DNA of 64,000 nt. It comes from JACCTU01 sp963700495. Lineage in GTDB: Bacteria > Actinomycetota > Thermoleophilia > Gaiellales > Gaiellaceae. The DNA is taken from positions 558,001 to 622,000 of the forward strand of contig CAVOXT010000003.1 of the NCBI GenBank assembly GCA_963700495.1, written 5' to 3'. This document shows, piece by piece, positions 1 to 7,873 of the stretch. The notes beneath the pieces are model-generated. The model saw only the letters and a list, made by a program, of their open reading frames with translations. It was not told where the DNA came from and made no database searches. The position numbers and the translations under genes were made by a program. Each line of letters starts with the position of its first letter. The stretch's first letter is position 1.

Positions 1-695
1 GGGCCCATCAGCTCCCCGCGAGCCCGGCGCACGGCCTCGCCGGTGCCCGAAAGGTCCGGCTCGGCACGCTCCGGCGGGCCGGACCGGAGGAAGGCGATCG
101 ACTCGTCGAGGAACTCGACGTCGTCGAAGACGGCGTCCGCGAGCCCGAGCTCGAAGGCCTTCTGGGCGTCGAGCATCCGGTTCTGCCTGACCGGGTTGCT
201 CACGACGATCTTCACCGCGCCCTCGGCGCCGACGAGGCGCGGCAGCAGCTGCGTGCCGCCCCAGGCGGGGAAGAGTCCGAGGAAGACCTCGGGGCAGCCG
301 ACGTGGCGCACCGAGCGCGCGATCGTCCGGTGATCGCAGTGGAGCGCGATCTCGAGCCCGCCGCCGAGCGCCGCGCCGTTGATCGCCGCGAGCGTCGGGA
401 ACGGCAGGTTGCGGAGGCGCATGAAGAGCTCGTGCCCGGCGCGCGAGCCTTCGCGCGCAAGTTCCGGCGTCACGTTCGGAAACTGGTCGATGTCGGCGCC
501 GACGGCAAAGACGTACGGCTTGCCGGTGAGGACGAGCCCGGCCCACTCGTTCGACTCGAGCTCGTCGAGCGTTCGCCCGAGCGACTCGAGCGCGTGGCGC
601 CCGAACGTCGACGGCTTGGTCCAGTCCTCGCCGTTGTCGATCGTGACGAGCGCGAGGTCGCCGATGCGCTGGAGTTTGAACTCGGTCTCAGACAC
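1..695 (-). CDS. Crotonase N-terminal part of a FadB/FadJ-type beta-oxidation protein (partial)
   Basis: The first 231 codons are visible; the gene runs off the left edge of the window. The protein is an enoyl-CoA hydratase/isomerase (crotonase) domain: an early TIDNGEDWTKP segment, then an oxyanion-hole region (AVGADIDQF), then AAINGAALGGGLEIALHCDHR. The opening is typical of actinobacterial multifunctional 3-hydroxyacyl-CoA dehydrogenase/enoyl-CoA hydratase proteins, so a dehydrogenase domain probably follows outside the window (inference). The GTG start at 695 overlaps the thiolase stop by 8 nt (GTGTCTGA), so the two are translationally coupled, as usual for FadA/FadB pairs. The alternative is a free-standing enoyl-CoA hydratase. 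Confidence 0.85.
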   Translation of the reverse strand, partial: MSETEFKLQRIGDLALVTIDNGEDWTKPSTFGRHALESLGRTLDELESNEWAGLVLTGKPYVFAVGADIDQFPNVTPELAREGSRAGHELFMRLRNLPFPTLAAINGAALGGGLEIALHCDHRTIARSVRHVGCPEVFLGLFPAWGGTQLLPRLVGAEGAVKIVVSNPVRQNRMLDAQKAFELGLADAVFDDVEFLDESIAFLRSGPPERAEPDLSGTGEAVRRARGELMG

Positions 696-1854
696 GCTTC
701 CAGAGCACCGCGGCACCCATGCCCATGCCGATGCAGAGCGCGGTCAGCCCGTAGTCGACGTTTCGTTCCCGCATGCCGTACGCGAGCTGCGCGATCAGGC
801 GCACCCCGGTCGCCGCGAGCGGATGCCCGCACGCGATCGCGCCGCCGTAGGGGTTCAGGCGCTCGTCCTCGGGGTCGACTCCGAGCTCGCGGCACCACGT
901 CAGCACCTGCACCGCGAACGGCTCGTTCAGCTCGAACATCCCGACGTCGTCGAGCGTCAGCCCGTGCCGCTCGAGCACGCGCTGCGTCGCGGGCACGGGC
1001 CCGATCCCCATCAACTCCGGCTCGACGCCGGCGTAGGCGAAGCCGACCAGCCGCAGCTTCGGCTCGAGCCCGAGCTCCTCGACCGCTTCGCCCGAGGCGA
1101 GGAACGCCGCCGTGGCACCGTCGGTCAGCCCGGCGGAGTTTCCAGCGGTGACGCGCCCGCCGGCGCGGAACGGGGCGCGCAGGTCGGCGAGTCCCTCCAT
1201 CGTCGTGTCGGGCCGCAGGAACTCGTCGCGCTCGGCGACCTTCCATCCGTCCTCTGTGAAGACGCTCATGGGCACGACCGTCTCGCGCATGACGCCGTTC
1301 GTCCACGCCGCCGTCGCGCGGTGCTGCGAGCGCACGGCGAACGCATCCGCGTCGTCCTTCGTGAGGTCCGGGAAGCGGTCGTGCAGGTTCTCCGCGGTCG
1401 CGCCCATCGTTGCGGCGCTCTCGTCGACGATCCGCTCCGAGACGAAGCGCGGGTTGAAGTCGACGTCCTCGCCCATCGGGTGATGGCCCATGTGCTCGAC
1501 GCCGCCCGCGAGGATGACGTCTGCGGCGCCCCAGGCGATCTCGCCTGCGCCCGCGGTGACGGCCGTGAGCGCGCCCGCGCACATCCGGTCGACTGCGAAG
1601 CCCGGCACGGACTCCGGGATCCCGGCGAGGAGCCCGACGTCGCGGCCGAGCGTGAGCCCCTGGTCGCCGACCTGTGCGGTCGCGGCCATGATCACGTCGC
1701 CGATCCGCTCGGGCGGTACGCCGGGGTTTCGCCGCAGGAGCTCGCGGACGGCCTTGACGGCCATGTCGTCTGCCCGGGTCCGCCAGAAGAGGCCCTTCGG
1801 GCCTGCCTTTCCGAAGGCCGTCCGGACGCCGTCGACGTAGTAGACCTCGCGCAC
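688..1854 (-). CDS. fadA: Acetyl-CoA acyltransferase (thiolase)
   Basis: A 388-residue type II thiolase that cleaves 3-ketoacyl-CoA with CoA in the last step of beta-oxidation. The nucleophilic Cys lies in DRMCAGAL (about residue 92), the catalytic His in AIACGHPLAATG (about 340) and the second Cys in LCIGMGMGAA near the end. NEPFAVQ is also present. Length is normal for the family. It is the first gene of the operon with the crotonase protein downstream. An inverted repeat and a divergent promoter lie just upstream. Confidence 0.95.
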   Translation of the reverse strand: MREVYYVDGVRTAFGKAGPKGLFWRTRADDMAVKAVRELLRRNPGVPPERIGDVIMAATAQVGDQGLTLGRDVGLLAGIPESVPGFAVDRMCAGALTAVTAGAGEIAWGAADVILAGGVEHMGHHPMGEDVDFNPRFVSERIVDESAATMGATAENLHDRFPDLTKDDADAFAVRSQHRATAAWTNGVMRETVVPMSVFTEDGWKVAERDEFLRPDTTMEGLADLRAPFRAGGRVTAGNSAGLTDGATAAFLASGEAVEELGLEPKLRLVGFAYAGVEPELMGIGPVPATQRVLERHGLTLDDVGMFELNEPFAVQVLTWCRELGVDPEDERLNPYGGAIACGHPLAATGVRLIAQLAYGMRERNVDYGLTALCIGMGMGAAVLWKRV

Positions 1855-1882
1855 GAGGCCAAGCCTAGCCCGCCGTTGACTG

Positions 1883-1899
1883 ACCGTTCAACCAACGGT
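1883..1899. promoter_or_regulatory. Inverted repeat between divergent genes, candidate operator
   Basis: ACCGTT-CAACC-AACGGT is a perfect 6-bp dyad with a 5-nt spacer in the 61-nt gap between the thiolase and the divergent gene at 1916. A TTGAC sequence precedes it. A TetR-type fatty-acid regulator is a reasonable guess but no such gene is in the window. Confidence 0.45.
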
Positions 1900-1903
1900 G
1901 TTC

Positions 1904-1909
1904 TAGGGT
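1904..1909 (+). promoter_or_regulatory. -10 hexamer TAGGGT of a leaderless-type promoter
   Basis: TAGGGT ends 6 nt before the GTG start at 1916. There is no Shine-Dalgarno sequence between, so transcription would begin at or next to the start codon. Confidence 0.5.
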
Positions 1910-1915
1910 GGCGCC

Positions 1916-2527
1916 GTGGACTGGGCCGAGGTCGTACGCCGGCAGGAGGAGCGCTCGGAGGGAGCGCAGGGAGCCGTGCTGCGGGGCAACGCCGCGTACG
2001 GCGCCGGGCTCGCGTGTCTGATGCTCGGTGACCGCCCCTCGGCTCGGGCCTGGCTCGACCGCGCGGTCGAGGCGTACCGCGAGAGCTGGGCGGACGCTCC
2101 TCCCGGCTCGTGGGGCCGCCCGATCGGGGCGATGAAAGCCCGAGTGCTCGCGGGGGAGCCGGCGGCGGCGGAGGCGCGCTGGGCGCTCGACGCAGGCGCC
2201 GGCGACGCGGAGAGCCCGATCGGCCGCTACGCCGCCGCGCTCGCGCAGCTCGTGCTCGGCGAGGACGAGCAGGCGCGCGTCCACGCCGACGCGATTCGAG
2301 CGCGCGACGACTTCCCGCGCGACGTCGCCGATGCGCTTGCGGCGATCGCGGCGCGCACGGACGCGGCCGGCTACACCGCCGCGATCGAGTCCGTGCTCGG
2401 GTCGTTCGAGACGAGAGACGAGTACCTGGAGGACGTCGCGGTCGCCGACACGGTGCTCGTACTGCAGGCGCTTGCCGAGCCGCGAGGCATCCGTGTCGAG
2501 CTTTCTTCGCCGCTACTGCCACGCTAG
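1916..2527 (+). CDS. TPR-like protein of unknown function
   Basis: A 203-residue soluble, Ala/Arg/Glu-rich helical protein. The pattern GNAAYGAGLACLMLGD, then AWLDRAVEAYRESW, looks like tetratricopeptide-type helical hairpins; no catalytic motif is visible. The start is GTG at 1916 because it directly follows a TAGGGT -10 element. It is followed after 11 nt by the zinc peptidase gene. I do not recognise a named family. It may be a scaffold or regulatory protein. Confidence 0.7.
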   Translation: MDWAEVVRRQEERSEGAQGAVLRGNAAYGAGLACLMLGDRPSARAWLDRAVEAYRESWADAPPGSWGRPIGAMKARVLAGEPAAAEARWALDAGAGDAESPIGRYAAALAQLVLGEDEQARVHADAIRARDDFPRDVADALAAIAARTDAAGYTAAIESVLGSFETRDEYLEDVAVADTVLVLQALAEPRGIRVELSSPLLPR

Positions 2528-2530
2528 CAT
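2525..2530 (+). promoter_or_regulatory. -10 hexamer TAGCAT upstream of the zinc peptidase gene
   Basis: TAGCAT covers the stop codon of the preceding gene and ends 8 nt before the ATG at 2539, with no Shine-Dalgarno sequence. It could give a leaderless transcript. Confidence 0.4.
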
Positions 2531-2538
2531 CCGCGCTG

Positions 2539-3222
2539 ATGAGCTTCGGCCTCTACCTCCTGTTCCTCGTCCCGCCGCTCGTGCTCGGGCTGGTCGTGCA
2601 GGCGTGGTTGAAGCGGACGTTTGCGCGCTACTCGAACGTGCCGCTCGCCAACGGGCTCACGGGGGAGGCCGTCGCCCGGACCGTCCTCGACCGGAACGGT
2701 CTCGAGAACGTTCCGGTGGAGGAGGCGAAAGGCGGCGCGCTCTCGGACCACTACGACCCGCGCAAGCGCGCGCTGTTCCTGTCGCCGCCGGTCTACGAGC
2801 CCTCGACGGTGGCCGCAGCTGCGGTCGCGGCCCACGAGAGCGGACACGCGCTTCAACACGCGTCGGGCTACACCCCGCTCGCGATCCGCTCGAGGATGTA
2901 CCCCGCGGTCGCGTTCGCCTCGAACGCCTGGATGTGGCTCCTGCTCGCGGGGGCGCTGCTCGGAGCGCTCAACCTCGTCGCGGTCGCGCTGGCGCTCTAC
3001 GCCGTCGCGGTTGCGTTCCACCTCGTGACGCTGCCGGTCGAGTTCAACGCCTCGCGCCGTGCGTCGCAGCAGCTCGTGGAGCTCGGCCTGGTCTCGTCCG
3101 GGGAGCGCGAGGGCGTGGACAAGGTGCTGAAGGCCGCGGCGATGACCTACGTCGCGGGAGCGCTGGCCGCGCTTTCGACGCTCCTCTACTACCTGCTCGT
3201 CTTCTTCGGCAACCGCAATTAG
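2539..3222 (+). CDS. Membrane zinc metallopeptidase (YugP-like)
   Basis: The 227-residue protein has an N-terminal membrane segment (residues 3-22), the zincin motif HESGH at residues 99-103 (AAAVAAHESGHALQHA), two hydrophobic segments around 125-165 and a C-terminal one ending in LLYYLLVFFG. This order and length fit the neutral zinc metallopeptidase family typified by YugP (PF04298). The two His of HExxH would bind zinc and the Glu activate water. The stop codon TAG is supplied by the left end of the inverted-repeat element that follows. Confidence 0.88.
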   Translation: MSFGLYLLFLVPPLVLGLVVQAWLKRTFARYSNVPLANGLTGEAVARTVLDRNGLENVPVEEAKGGALSDHYDPRKRALFLSPPVYEPSTVAAAAVAAHESGHALQHASGYTPLAIRSRMYPAVAFASNAWMWLLLAGALLGALNLVAVALALYAVAVAFHLVTLPVEFNASRRASQQLVELGLVSSGEREGVDKVLKAAAMTYVAGALAALSTLLYYLLVFFGNRN

Positions 3223-3387
3223 GAGGGTTTGGCGAAATAGGCGCTGTGCCGCCGGGCCGCGCTGGACGGCGCGCTGCCGCGTCCTCAGTCGCGCCCGTAT
3301 CCAGTGGATACGAACGCTCCCTGCGTCCTTGCATCGCACTCGCCCATCGCACCCCGGCGACGAGGCCCATTCCGCCAAACCCTCCTA
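3220..3387. mobile_element. Small TA-flanked inverted-repeat element (MITE-like)
   Basis: TAGGAGGGTTTGGCG at 3220-3234 is repeated as its exact reverse complement at 3373-3387, 138 nt apart. The arms stay similar for about four more bases with one mismatch. Each outer end is TA, so a 164-bp element with TA target duplication is possible (the pattern of IS630/Tc1-type non-autonomous elements). Inside lies a perfect 8-bp palindrome around a single base, CGTATCCA-G-TGGATACG (3296-3312). There is no coding capacity. The element supplies the TAG stop codons of both convergent neighbours. The arms are too far apart for an ordinary terminator. Confidence 0.5.
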
Positions 3388-3921
3388 GGCGCTGGTCGCC
3401 GTGTGCGGGTGGAAGACGATCGTGATCACCATCGGGTCGAGCTCCGGGTCCTCGAGCTCGTCGATGCGCTCGGAGACCATGTTCCAGAGCTCCCGCACCT
3501 GCTCCGGGGCGATCCGGACGGTCACTTGCGCGCTTCGGAACCGTCCCTGCGGCCCGAACTTCGACCAGCCCGCGTTGACCTCGTGGAGTATCGCCTCGTG
3601 GACGTCGCTCGTCGCGCCGGGCGCGGTGAGAAGCTCGGGCGCGACCTGGATCGTGTCCGCAACTGCCCGGTAGGGCTTTTCGCGGCCGTGGCCGCCGTCG
3701 ACACGCCGAATCAGGCCCACCTTGAGGAGCGTGCGCACGTGGAAGTGCAGGTGGCCTGGGTCGACGTCGAGCCGGTTCGCGAGCTCACGGTTCGTGAGCG
3801 TCTCGTCGTTCTCCCCGAGCAGCTCGAGCACGCGTAACCGCAGCGGATGCCCGAGGGCCTTGAGCTGCTCGGGCTTGTCGATGGTCAGGACGCCGAGGGA
3901 CTCTCCCGAGCCGGTGGTCAT
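3385..3921 (-). CDS. ArsR-like winged-helix transcriptional regulator
   Basis: A 178-residue protein. Its N-terminal half is an ArsR-type helix-turn-helix: EQLKALGHPLRLRVLELLGE, then LTNRELANRLDVDPGHLHFH, then VRTLLKVGLIRRVDG. The C-terminal half (about 100-178) has no motif I recognise and may be a ligand or dimer domain. The ATG at 3921 is chosen because an upstream ATG in another frame stops at once and a TATATG -10 sits 8 nt upstream. Its stop codon lies in the right arm of the inverted-repeat element. Confidence 0.85.
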   Translation of the reverse strand: MTTGSGESLGVLTIDKPEQLKALGHPLRLRVLELLGENDETLTNRELANRLDVDPGHLHFHVRTLLKVGLIRRVDGGHGREKPYRAVADTIQVAPELLTAPGATSDVHEAILHEVNAGWSKFGPQGRFRSAQVTVRIAPEQVRELWNMVSERIDELEDPELDPMVITIVFHPHTATSA

Positions 3922-3929
3922 GACGAGTA

Positions 3930-3935
3930 CATATA
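3930..3935 (-). promoter_or_regulatory. -10 hexamer TATATG of a leaderless-type promoter
   Basis: On the minus strand TATATG ends 8 nt before the ATG at 3921 of the ArsR-like gene. No ribosome-binding site lies between them. Confidence 0.45.
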
Positions 3936-3953
3936 GGAACCGCTCACTACTGT

Positions 3954-4619
3954 CTAGATCGCAAGCTCCTGCGCCGCTGCAGGGTCGAGGATCGCGACGG
4001 TGCGGCCCTTCTGCGATCGGATCAGGCTCGCGGGTGTCGCTTCCGAGGGCGGCTCGCCGAAGGTTCTGCGCACCGCGTCCGCCTTGTCGTCCCCCTCGAC
4101 GAGGAAGACGACGAGCGGCGCCGACACGAACACCGGGATCGTCATCGTGACGCGCTCGACGAACGGCTCGAGTTGCGCCTCGGCGGCGATCGCGCGGCGC
4201 CGGCGCTCTGCCAGAGCGGGTGCGTTCGGGTAGAGCGAGGCCGTGTGCCCGTCTGATCCGAGGCCGAGGAGGACGAGGTCGGGCACGACGCCCTCGAGCT
4301 CGGCGTCGTACTCGTCCGCCGCCCGCTCGGCTCCGAGCTCCCCGGCGATCCGGTGCACCGCCGCCGGCGGTGTCGCGATGCGGTCGAGCAGCGCGCGCTT
4401 CGCCATTCCGTAGTTCGACCACTCGTGGTCGGGCGGGACGCAGCGATCGTCGCCCCACCACAGCTCGACGCTGCTCCAGTCTGGCCGACGCTCGGCGGCG
4501 AGCTCGTACGACCGCTCGGGAGTCGTGCCGCCCGTGAGCACGACGTGCCCGGCCGCGGCGGAGAGCAGCCGGGCGCACGCCCCGGCCGCGTCCTCCGTGA
4601 CCTGAAGCTCGACGTCTAT
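3954..4619 (-). CDS. pgl: 6-phosphogluconolactonase
   Basis: Hydrolyses 6-phosphogluconolactone in the oxidative pentose phosphate pathway. Family motifs are clear: VVLTGGTTPERSYELAA, then LWWGDDRCVPPDHEWSNYGM, then VLLGLGSDGHTASLYPN, which carries the catalytic His/Asp region. Length is about 221 residues. There is no ATG, GTG or TTG where the family starts; the in-frame codon at the right place is ATA (4619-4617), which overlaps the proC stop TAG as ATAG. The start is therefore uncertain: a non-standard start, an upstream start inside proC or a sequence error. Confidence 0.88.
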   Translation of the reverse strand: MDVELQVTEDAAGACARLLSAAAGHVVLTGGTTPERSYELAAERRPDWSSVELWWGDDRCVPPDHEWSNYGMAKRALLDRIATPPAAVHRIAGELGAERAADEYDAELEGVVPDLVLLGLGSDGHTASLYPNAPALAERRRRAIAAEAQLEPFVERVTMTIPVFVSAPLVVFLVEGDDKADAVRRTFGEPPSEATPASLIRSQKGRTVAILDPAAAQELAI

Positions 4620-5416
4620 TGCTCGCCCGCCGCGAGCTCCTGCGACCGCTCCATCGCCGCCTGGATCGCGTTCAGGAACGCCGCGCGCACGCCTTCCTGC
4701 TCGAGCACCCTGATCGCGCGGATCGTCGTGCCTCCCGGAGACGTGACCGCCTCGCGCAGGTCGACCGGGTGCATCTGCTCGTCCCGCAGCAGCTTGGCCG
4801 TGCCGAACATCGTCTGGACGACGAGCTGCGTGGAGACCTCGCGCGAGAGACTCAGCAGGATGCCCGCTTCGATCATCGCCTCGGCGAGCAGCGCGAAGTA
4901 CGCGGGGCCCGAGCCCGAGACGGCGGTGACTGCGTCCATTGCGCTCTCCGGCAGCCGCACGACGCGTCCGAGGTTCGAGAGCACGCTCTCCGCGAGCTCG
5001 AGATGCTCGTCGCCCGCGTGCGCACCGGCCGACAGGCCAGCCATGCCCTCGTGCACCGTCGAGGGCGCGTTCGGCATCGCTCTCACCACCGGCACGCCTT
5101 CGGCCAGTCGCGACTCGATCTTGGCCGTCGGGATCGCCGCGGCGATCGAGAGCACCGTCTGCGCGGGCGAGACGGACGGCGCGATCTCGTCGAGCAGCGC
5201 GCCCATGTCCTGCGGCTTGACCGCGATCACGACGATCGCCGCGCCGGCAACGGCGTCCGCGTTCGAGAGCGTCGCCTCGACCTCGTAGCACTCCCGCAGC
5301 TCCTCGACGCGCTCCGGCCGGCGCCCCGTGACGACCACATCGGTCCAGCCGGACGACAGGAGCCCGGAGAGCAGGGACTCGCCGATCTTCCCGGTCCCGA
5401 GGATCGCGAGGCGCAC
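4616..5416 (-). CDS. proC: Pyrroline-5-carboxylate reductase
   Basis: Reduces 1-pyrroline-5-carboxylate to proline with NAD(P)H. The N-terminus has the Rossmann motif LAILGTGKIGESLLSGLL; later segments are VVIAVKPQDM, VVRAMPNAPSTV and the C-terminal signature VSGSGPAYFALLAEAM with SPGGTT. Its 266 residues are the normal length. Two consecutive GTG codons could start it; 5416 gives the usual MRLAILG beginning. It lies 14 nt downstream of the glycosylase gene and overlaps pgl. Confidence 0.95.
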   Translation of the reverse strand: MRLAILGTGKIGESLLSGLLSSGWTDVVVTGRRPERVEELRECYEVEATLSNADAVAGAAIVVIAVKPQDMGALLDEIAPSVSPAQTVLSIAAAIPTAKIESRLAEGVPVVRAMPNAPSTVHEGMAGLSAGAHAGDEHLELAESVLSNLGRVVRLPESAMDAVTAVSGSGPAYFALLAEAMIEAGILLSLSREVSTQLVVQTMFGTAKLLRDEQMHPVDLREAVTSPGGTTIRAIRVLEQEGVRAAFLNAIQAAMERSQELAAGEQ

Positions 5417-5430
5417 CACGTGGTGTGAGT

Positions 5431-6312
5431 CTAGGCCGCGCGCGAAGAGATCCGGTACGGCGGCCGTCTGATGCGTGCGCCGTCGGGGACCGGGACCAGG
5501 CCGCGCGCGAAGCCGGCCATCAGGTACACGCTCGCGAGCCCGGCCCACTCGCCGTAGGGCTCGAGCAGCTCGGCGGTCTCGTGGCCTTCGACCCAGCGGC
5601 CCTTGAGCGCGATTGCGAGCTTCACCAGCCCGAGATCGCCGACGAGGCCGTACTCGTGACGGCCGAGGCCTTCGAGGCAGACGACCCCGACCGACCACGG
5701 GCCGAGCCCGCGCTCGCGCTCGAGCCGCTCGGCGACGACCGGCGACGGGAGCTCCTTCAGCCGCTCGAGCTCGAGCGACCGGCAGAGCCGCGCGAGCGTC
5801 GCTCCCCGCCGCGCGTGGAGCCCGAGCGCGCGCAGCTGCGCCGGCGACGGGCCCGCGAGCGTCGAGGAGCCCGGCGGCGCGTGCAGGTCGCCGACCGGCT
5901 CCGAGACCGCCCGGATGATCCGCTTCTCCATCGCCCGCGCGCGCCAGGACTCGATCAGCTGCCCACAGAGCGCACGCAGCAGCGCCTGCGCGACGGTTCC
6001 GACGCGCAAGACGCGCTTCCCCTGCAGGTGCGAGATCGGCCCACGCAGCAGCTTGTCCTGCTTGAAGCGCCGGAGGAACTCGGTGTGGTCGGCGTCGAGC
6101 GCGAGCATCCAGCGCAGACGCTCGACCGACTCGTCACTCGGTCCGCGCAGGACGACGGTCCCGTCGCGGAGCTGCGTTGCGATCGCCTGCTCGCCGCCGA
6201 CCGCCGCGCGCAGCATCCCGTCGCGCCAGACGCGCGTCGCGTCGGAAGCACCTTGGGCGGTGAGGGCGAGTGAGTACGGGCCGGCCGGACGGATCCGGGC
6301 CGTGACCGTCAA
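5431..6312 (-). CDS. alkA: AlkA-type DNA-3-methyladenine glycosylase
   Basis: A 293-residue HhH-GPD base-excision glycosylase. The AlkA-type N-terminal beta domain is followed by the helical domain; QALLRALCGQLIES and the hairpin region LGPWSVGVVCLEGLGR precede GDLGLVKLAIAL, whose Asp matches the catalytic Asp238 of E. coli AlkA. It should remove alkylated purines from DNA. The TTG start at 6312 overlaps the stop of the XRE-TPR gene (TTGA), which argues for translational coupling. Confidence 0.88.
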   Translation of the reverse strand: MTVTARIRPAGPYSLALTAQGASDATRVWRDGMLRAAVGGEQAIATQLRDGTVVLRGPSDESVERLRWMLALDADHTEFLRRFKQDKLLRGPISHLQGKRVLRVGTVAQALLRALCGQLIESWRARAMEKRIIRAVSEPVGDLHAPPGSSTLAGPSPAQLRALGLHARRGATLARLCRSLELERLKELPSPVVAERLERERGLGPWSVGVVCLEGLGRHEYGLVGDLGLVKLAIALKGRWVEGHETAELLEPYGEWAGLASVYLMAGFARGLVPVPDGARIRRPPYRISSRAA

Positions 6313-7637
6313 CGCTCGAGGGGCGGGTGGACGGACGGCTGGCTTCGTACTGCGTAGTCGGTCGCGCGCTCCAGTGCGTCGAGCGCTTCCGCATCGCGCC
6401 CGGCGTCCCGCAGCACCTTCGCCCAGCGGCGGCAGCACTGCGCGGCCTCTCGGTAGCGCGTGCCCGAGTCGAGCGCCTCCACCGCGTGGCGGAACGCATC
6501 GTCGGCGGCGTCGTGGTCGCCCTGGAGCGTGAGCCCCTCCGCGAGGGCCCACCACGCGCTGCCCTGCTCGGACTCGTACGCACTGCCGAGGGTCGCGATC
6601 GCCTCGCGGGCCCTGCTCACGGCGGTGTCGCCGTCGCCGAGGCTCGCAGCCACCTTCGCCTGCTCAACTCGAAGCATGGCGAGATCGGTGGGGTCGGGGG
6701 CGCGCCCGAGGAGCGACTCGGCCAGCTCGAGATGCGGCTGCGCCTCTGCAGCCTTGCCCTCCTGCTGGCCCATGATCCACGCACACAGCAGGTGAGCGCG
6801 AGCGAGGTGGTTCGTGTCCTCGGTTGCCTCGAGGAGCGCGACTGCGCGACGGGCATACTCGAGCGCGCGAACCGGCTGGCCCTCGGCCTCGGCGAGCCGG
6901 GCGACCGACCAGTACAGGCGGACGCGCGTATAGGCGTCTGCGGCGTCTTCGGCGCGTGAGAGCGCGTCACTCAGGACCGACTCCGCGCGCTGCAGCTCAC
7001 CCTGGTCCGTGAGTGCGGCGCTCAGGTAGCCGGCGAACCGAACGTAGGCGGCGACGTTCGACGGATCGTCCTGGTCGAGCTCGTCGAGGCAGGTCTCGAG
7101 CAGCTCGATTGCCCGCTCGTGCGAGCCGACGAGGGTGTAGCTGCGGGCGAGCGTCGCATACGCGTCTGGGCGGTCGACGGGCGACAGGGAGCCGGAGTCG
7201 AGGGCGGACTGCAGGTGTTCGGCTGCTTCGGCGGGACGGTTGGTCTGCCAGGCAACGAGGCCGAGGCCGATCTCGGCCCGGACCGCCGAGGCGGTGTCGC
7301 CCGCCTCGTTCGCAGCATGGAGCAGCTTGCGAAACGCCTCTTCTGCCGTCTGGGGCTCGCCGTCGAACCGGAGGCGCAGCTCGGCGTCGGCGAGCCGCAG
7401 CTCGCGCTCGTCGACGTCGCGCAGCTCCGAGCCGGTCTCCAGGTACTCCGCCGACACGCCGAGCGTGCGGGCGAGCGTGCGCAGGGCCTTCACGGACGGC
7501 CTGCGGGTCCCGGCCTCGATCCGGGAGATGTACGCGTACGAGACGCCGGGCCCTGCCAGCTCACGCTGAGACAGACCGCGCTCCAAACGCAGTCGCCGGA
7601 GTCGAACCCCGATCGGCTCAGGCTCGTCCAAGGCCAC
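6309..7637 (-). CDS. XRE helix-turn-helix regulator with C-terminal TPR repeats (RRNPP-like architecture)
   Basis: A 442-residue protein. Residues 8-65 are an XRE/Cro DNA-binding domain (GVRLRRLRLERGLSQRELA, then YAYISRIEAGTRRPSVKALR). From about residue 75 to the end it is a long array of TPR-like helical pairs (for example YATLARSYTLVGSHERAIEL and ALEYARRAVALLEATED). This is the architecture of peptide-sensing regulators such as PlcR and NprR, although XRE-TPR proteins without known peptides are also common in actinobacteria. It starts at GTG 7637, heads the alkA-proC-pgl operon and is divergent from a micropeptide gene at 7775. Confidence 0.88.
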   Translation of the reverse strand: MALDEPEPIGVRLRRLRLERGLSQRELAGPGVSYAYISRIEAGTRRPSVKALRTLARTLGVSAEYLETGSELRDVDERELRLADAELRLRFDGEPQTAEEAFRKLLHAANEAGDTASAVRAEIGLGLVAWQTNRPAEAAEHLQSALDSGSLSPVDRPDAYATLARSYTLVGSHERAIELLETCLDELDQDDPSNVAAYVRFAGYLSAALTDQGELQRAESVLSDALSRAEDAADAYTRVRLYWSVARLAEAEGQPVRALEYARRAVALLEATEDTNHLARAHLLCAWIMGQQEGKAAEAQPHLELAESLLGRAPDPTDLAMLRVEQAKVAASLGDGDTAVSRAREAIATLGSAYESEQGSAWWALAEGLTLQGDHDAADDAFRHAVEALDSGTRYREAAQCCRRWAKVLRDAGRDAEALDALERATDYAVRSQPSVHPPLER

Positions 7638-7688
7638 CCGCGCGGTCGATCATGACGCGATTGCCGGACGGGGTCAAACGACAAGCTC

Positions 7689-7721
7689 TTGACAACAAAA
7701 GGCCGGGTGGTTCGGTATGTC
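7689..7721 (+). promoter_or_regulatory. Possible promoter of the micropeptide gene
   Basis: TTGACA (7689-7694) is a consensus -35 box. The best -10 candidate is TATGTC at 7716-7721, with a long 21-nt spacer. ACGACA upstream (from 7678) and TGTCGT (7719-7724) form inverted half-sites around it, which could be an operator for the divergent XRE-TPR regulator. Confidence 0.3.
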
Positions 7722-7774
7722 GTACTGCGGTTCGGCCCACCCACCCACGCGATCGGGAGAAGGGAGGTGCCTCC

Positions 7775-7864
7775 ATGACTCATCGTGCCCGGATCTGGCT
7801 GCTCGCAGCCGGCTCGCTGATCGTCGCCGCGGTCTGCGGCGACGGCCCCTGGCCGCCGATGTGA
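7775..7864 (+). CDS. 29-residue secreted-peptide-like small protein
   Basis: A short ORF with a complete expression cassette: a strong Shine-Dalgarno AGGGAGGTG six nt before the ATG, and an excellent hairpin 9 nt after the stop. The product has a basic N-terminus (THRAR, residues 2-6), a hydrophobic stretch from residue 7 to about 21, and a polar, Pro/Trp-containing tail CGDGPWPPM. This resembles a signal-peptide precursor. It lies divergently beside an XRE-TPR regulator, as pro-peptide genes do in RRNPP quorum-sensing systems. Function is inferred only; a membrane microprotein is an alternative. Confidence 0.6.
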   Translation: MTHRARIWLLAAGSLIVAAVCGDGPWPPM

Positions 7865-7873
7865 CCCCACGCC

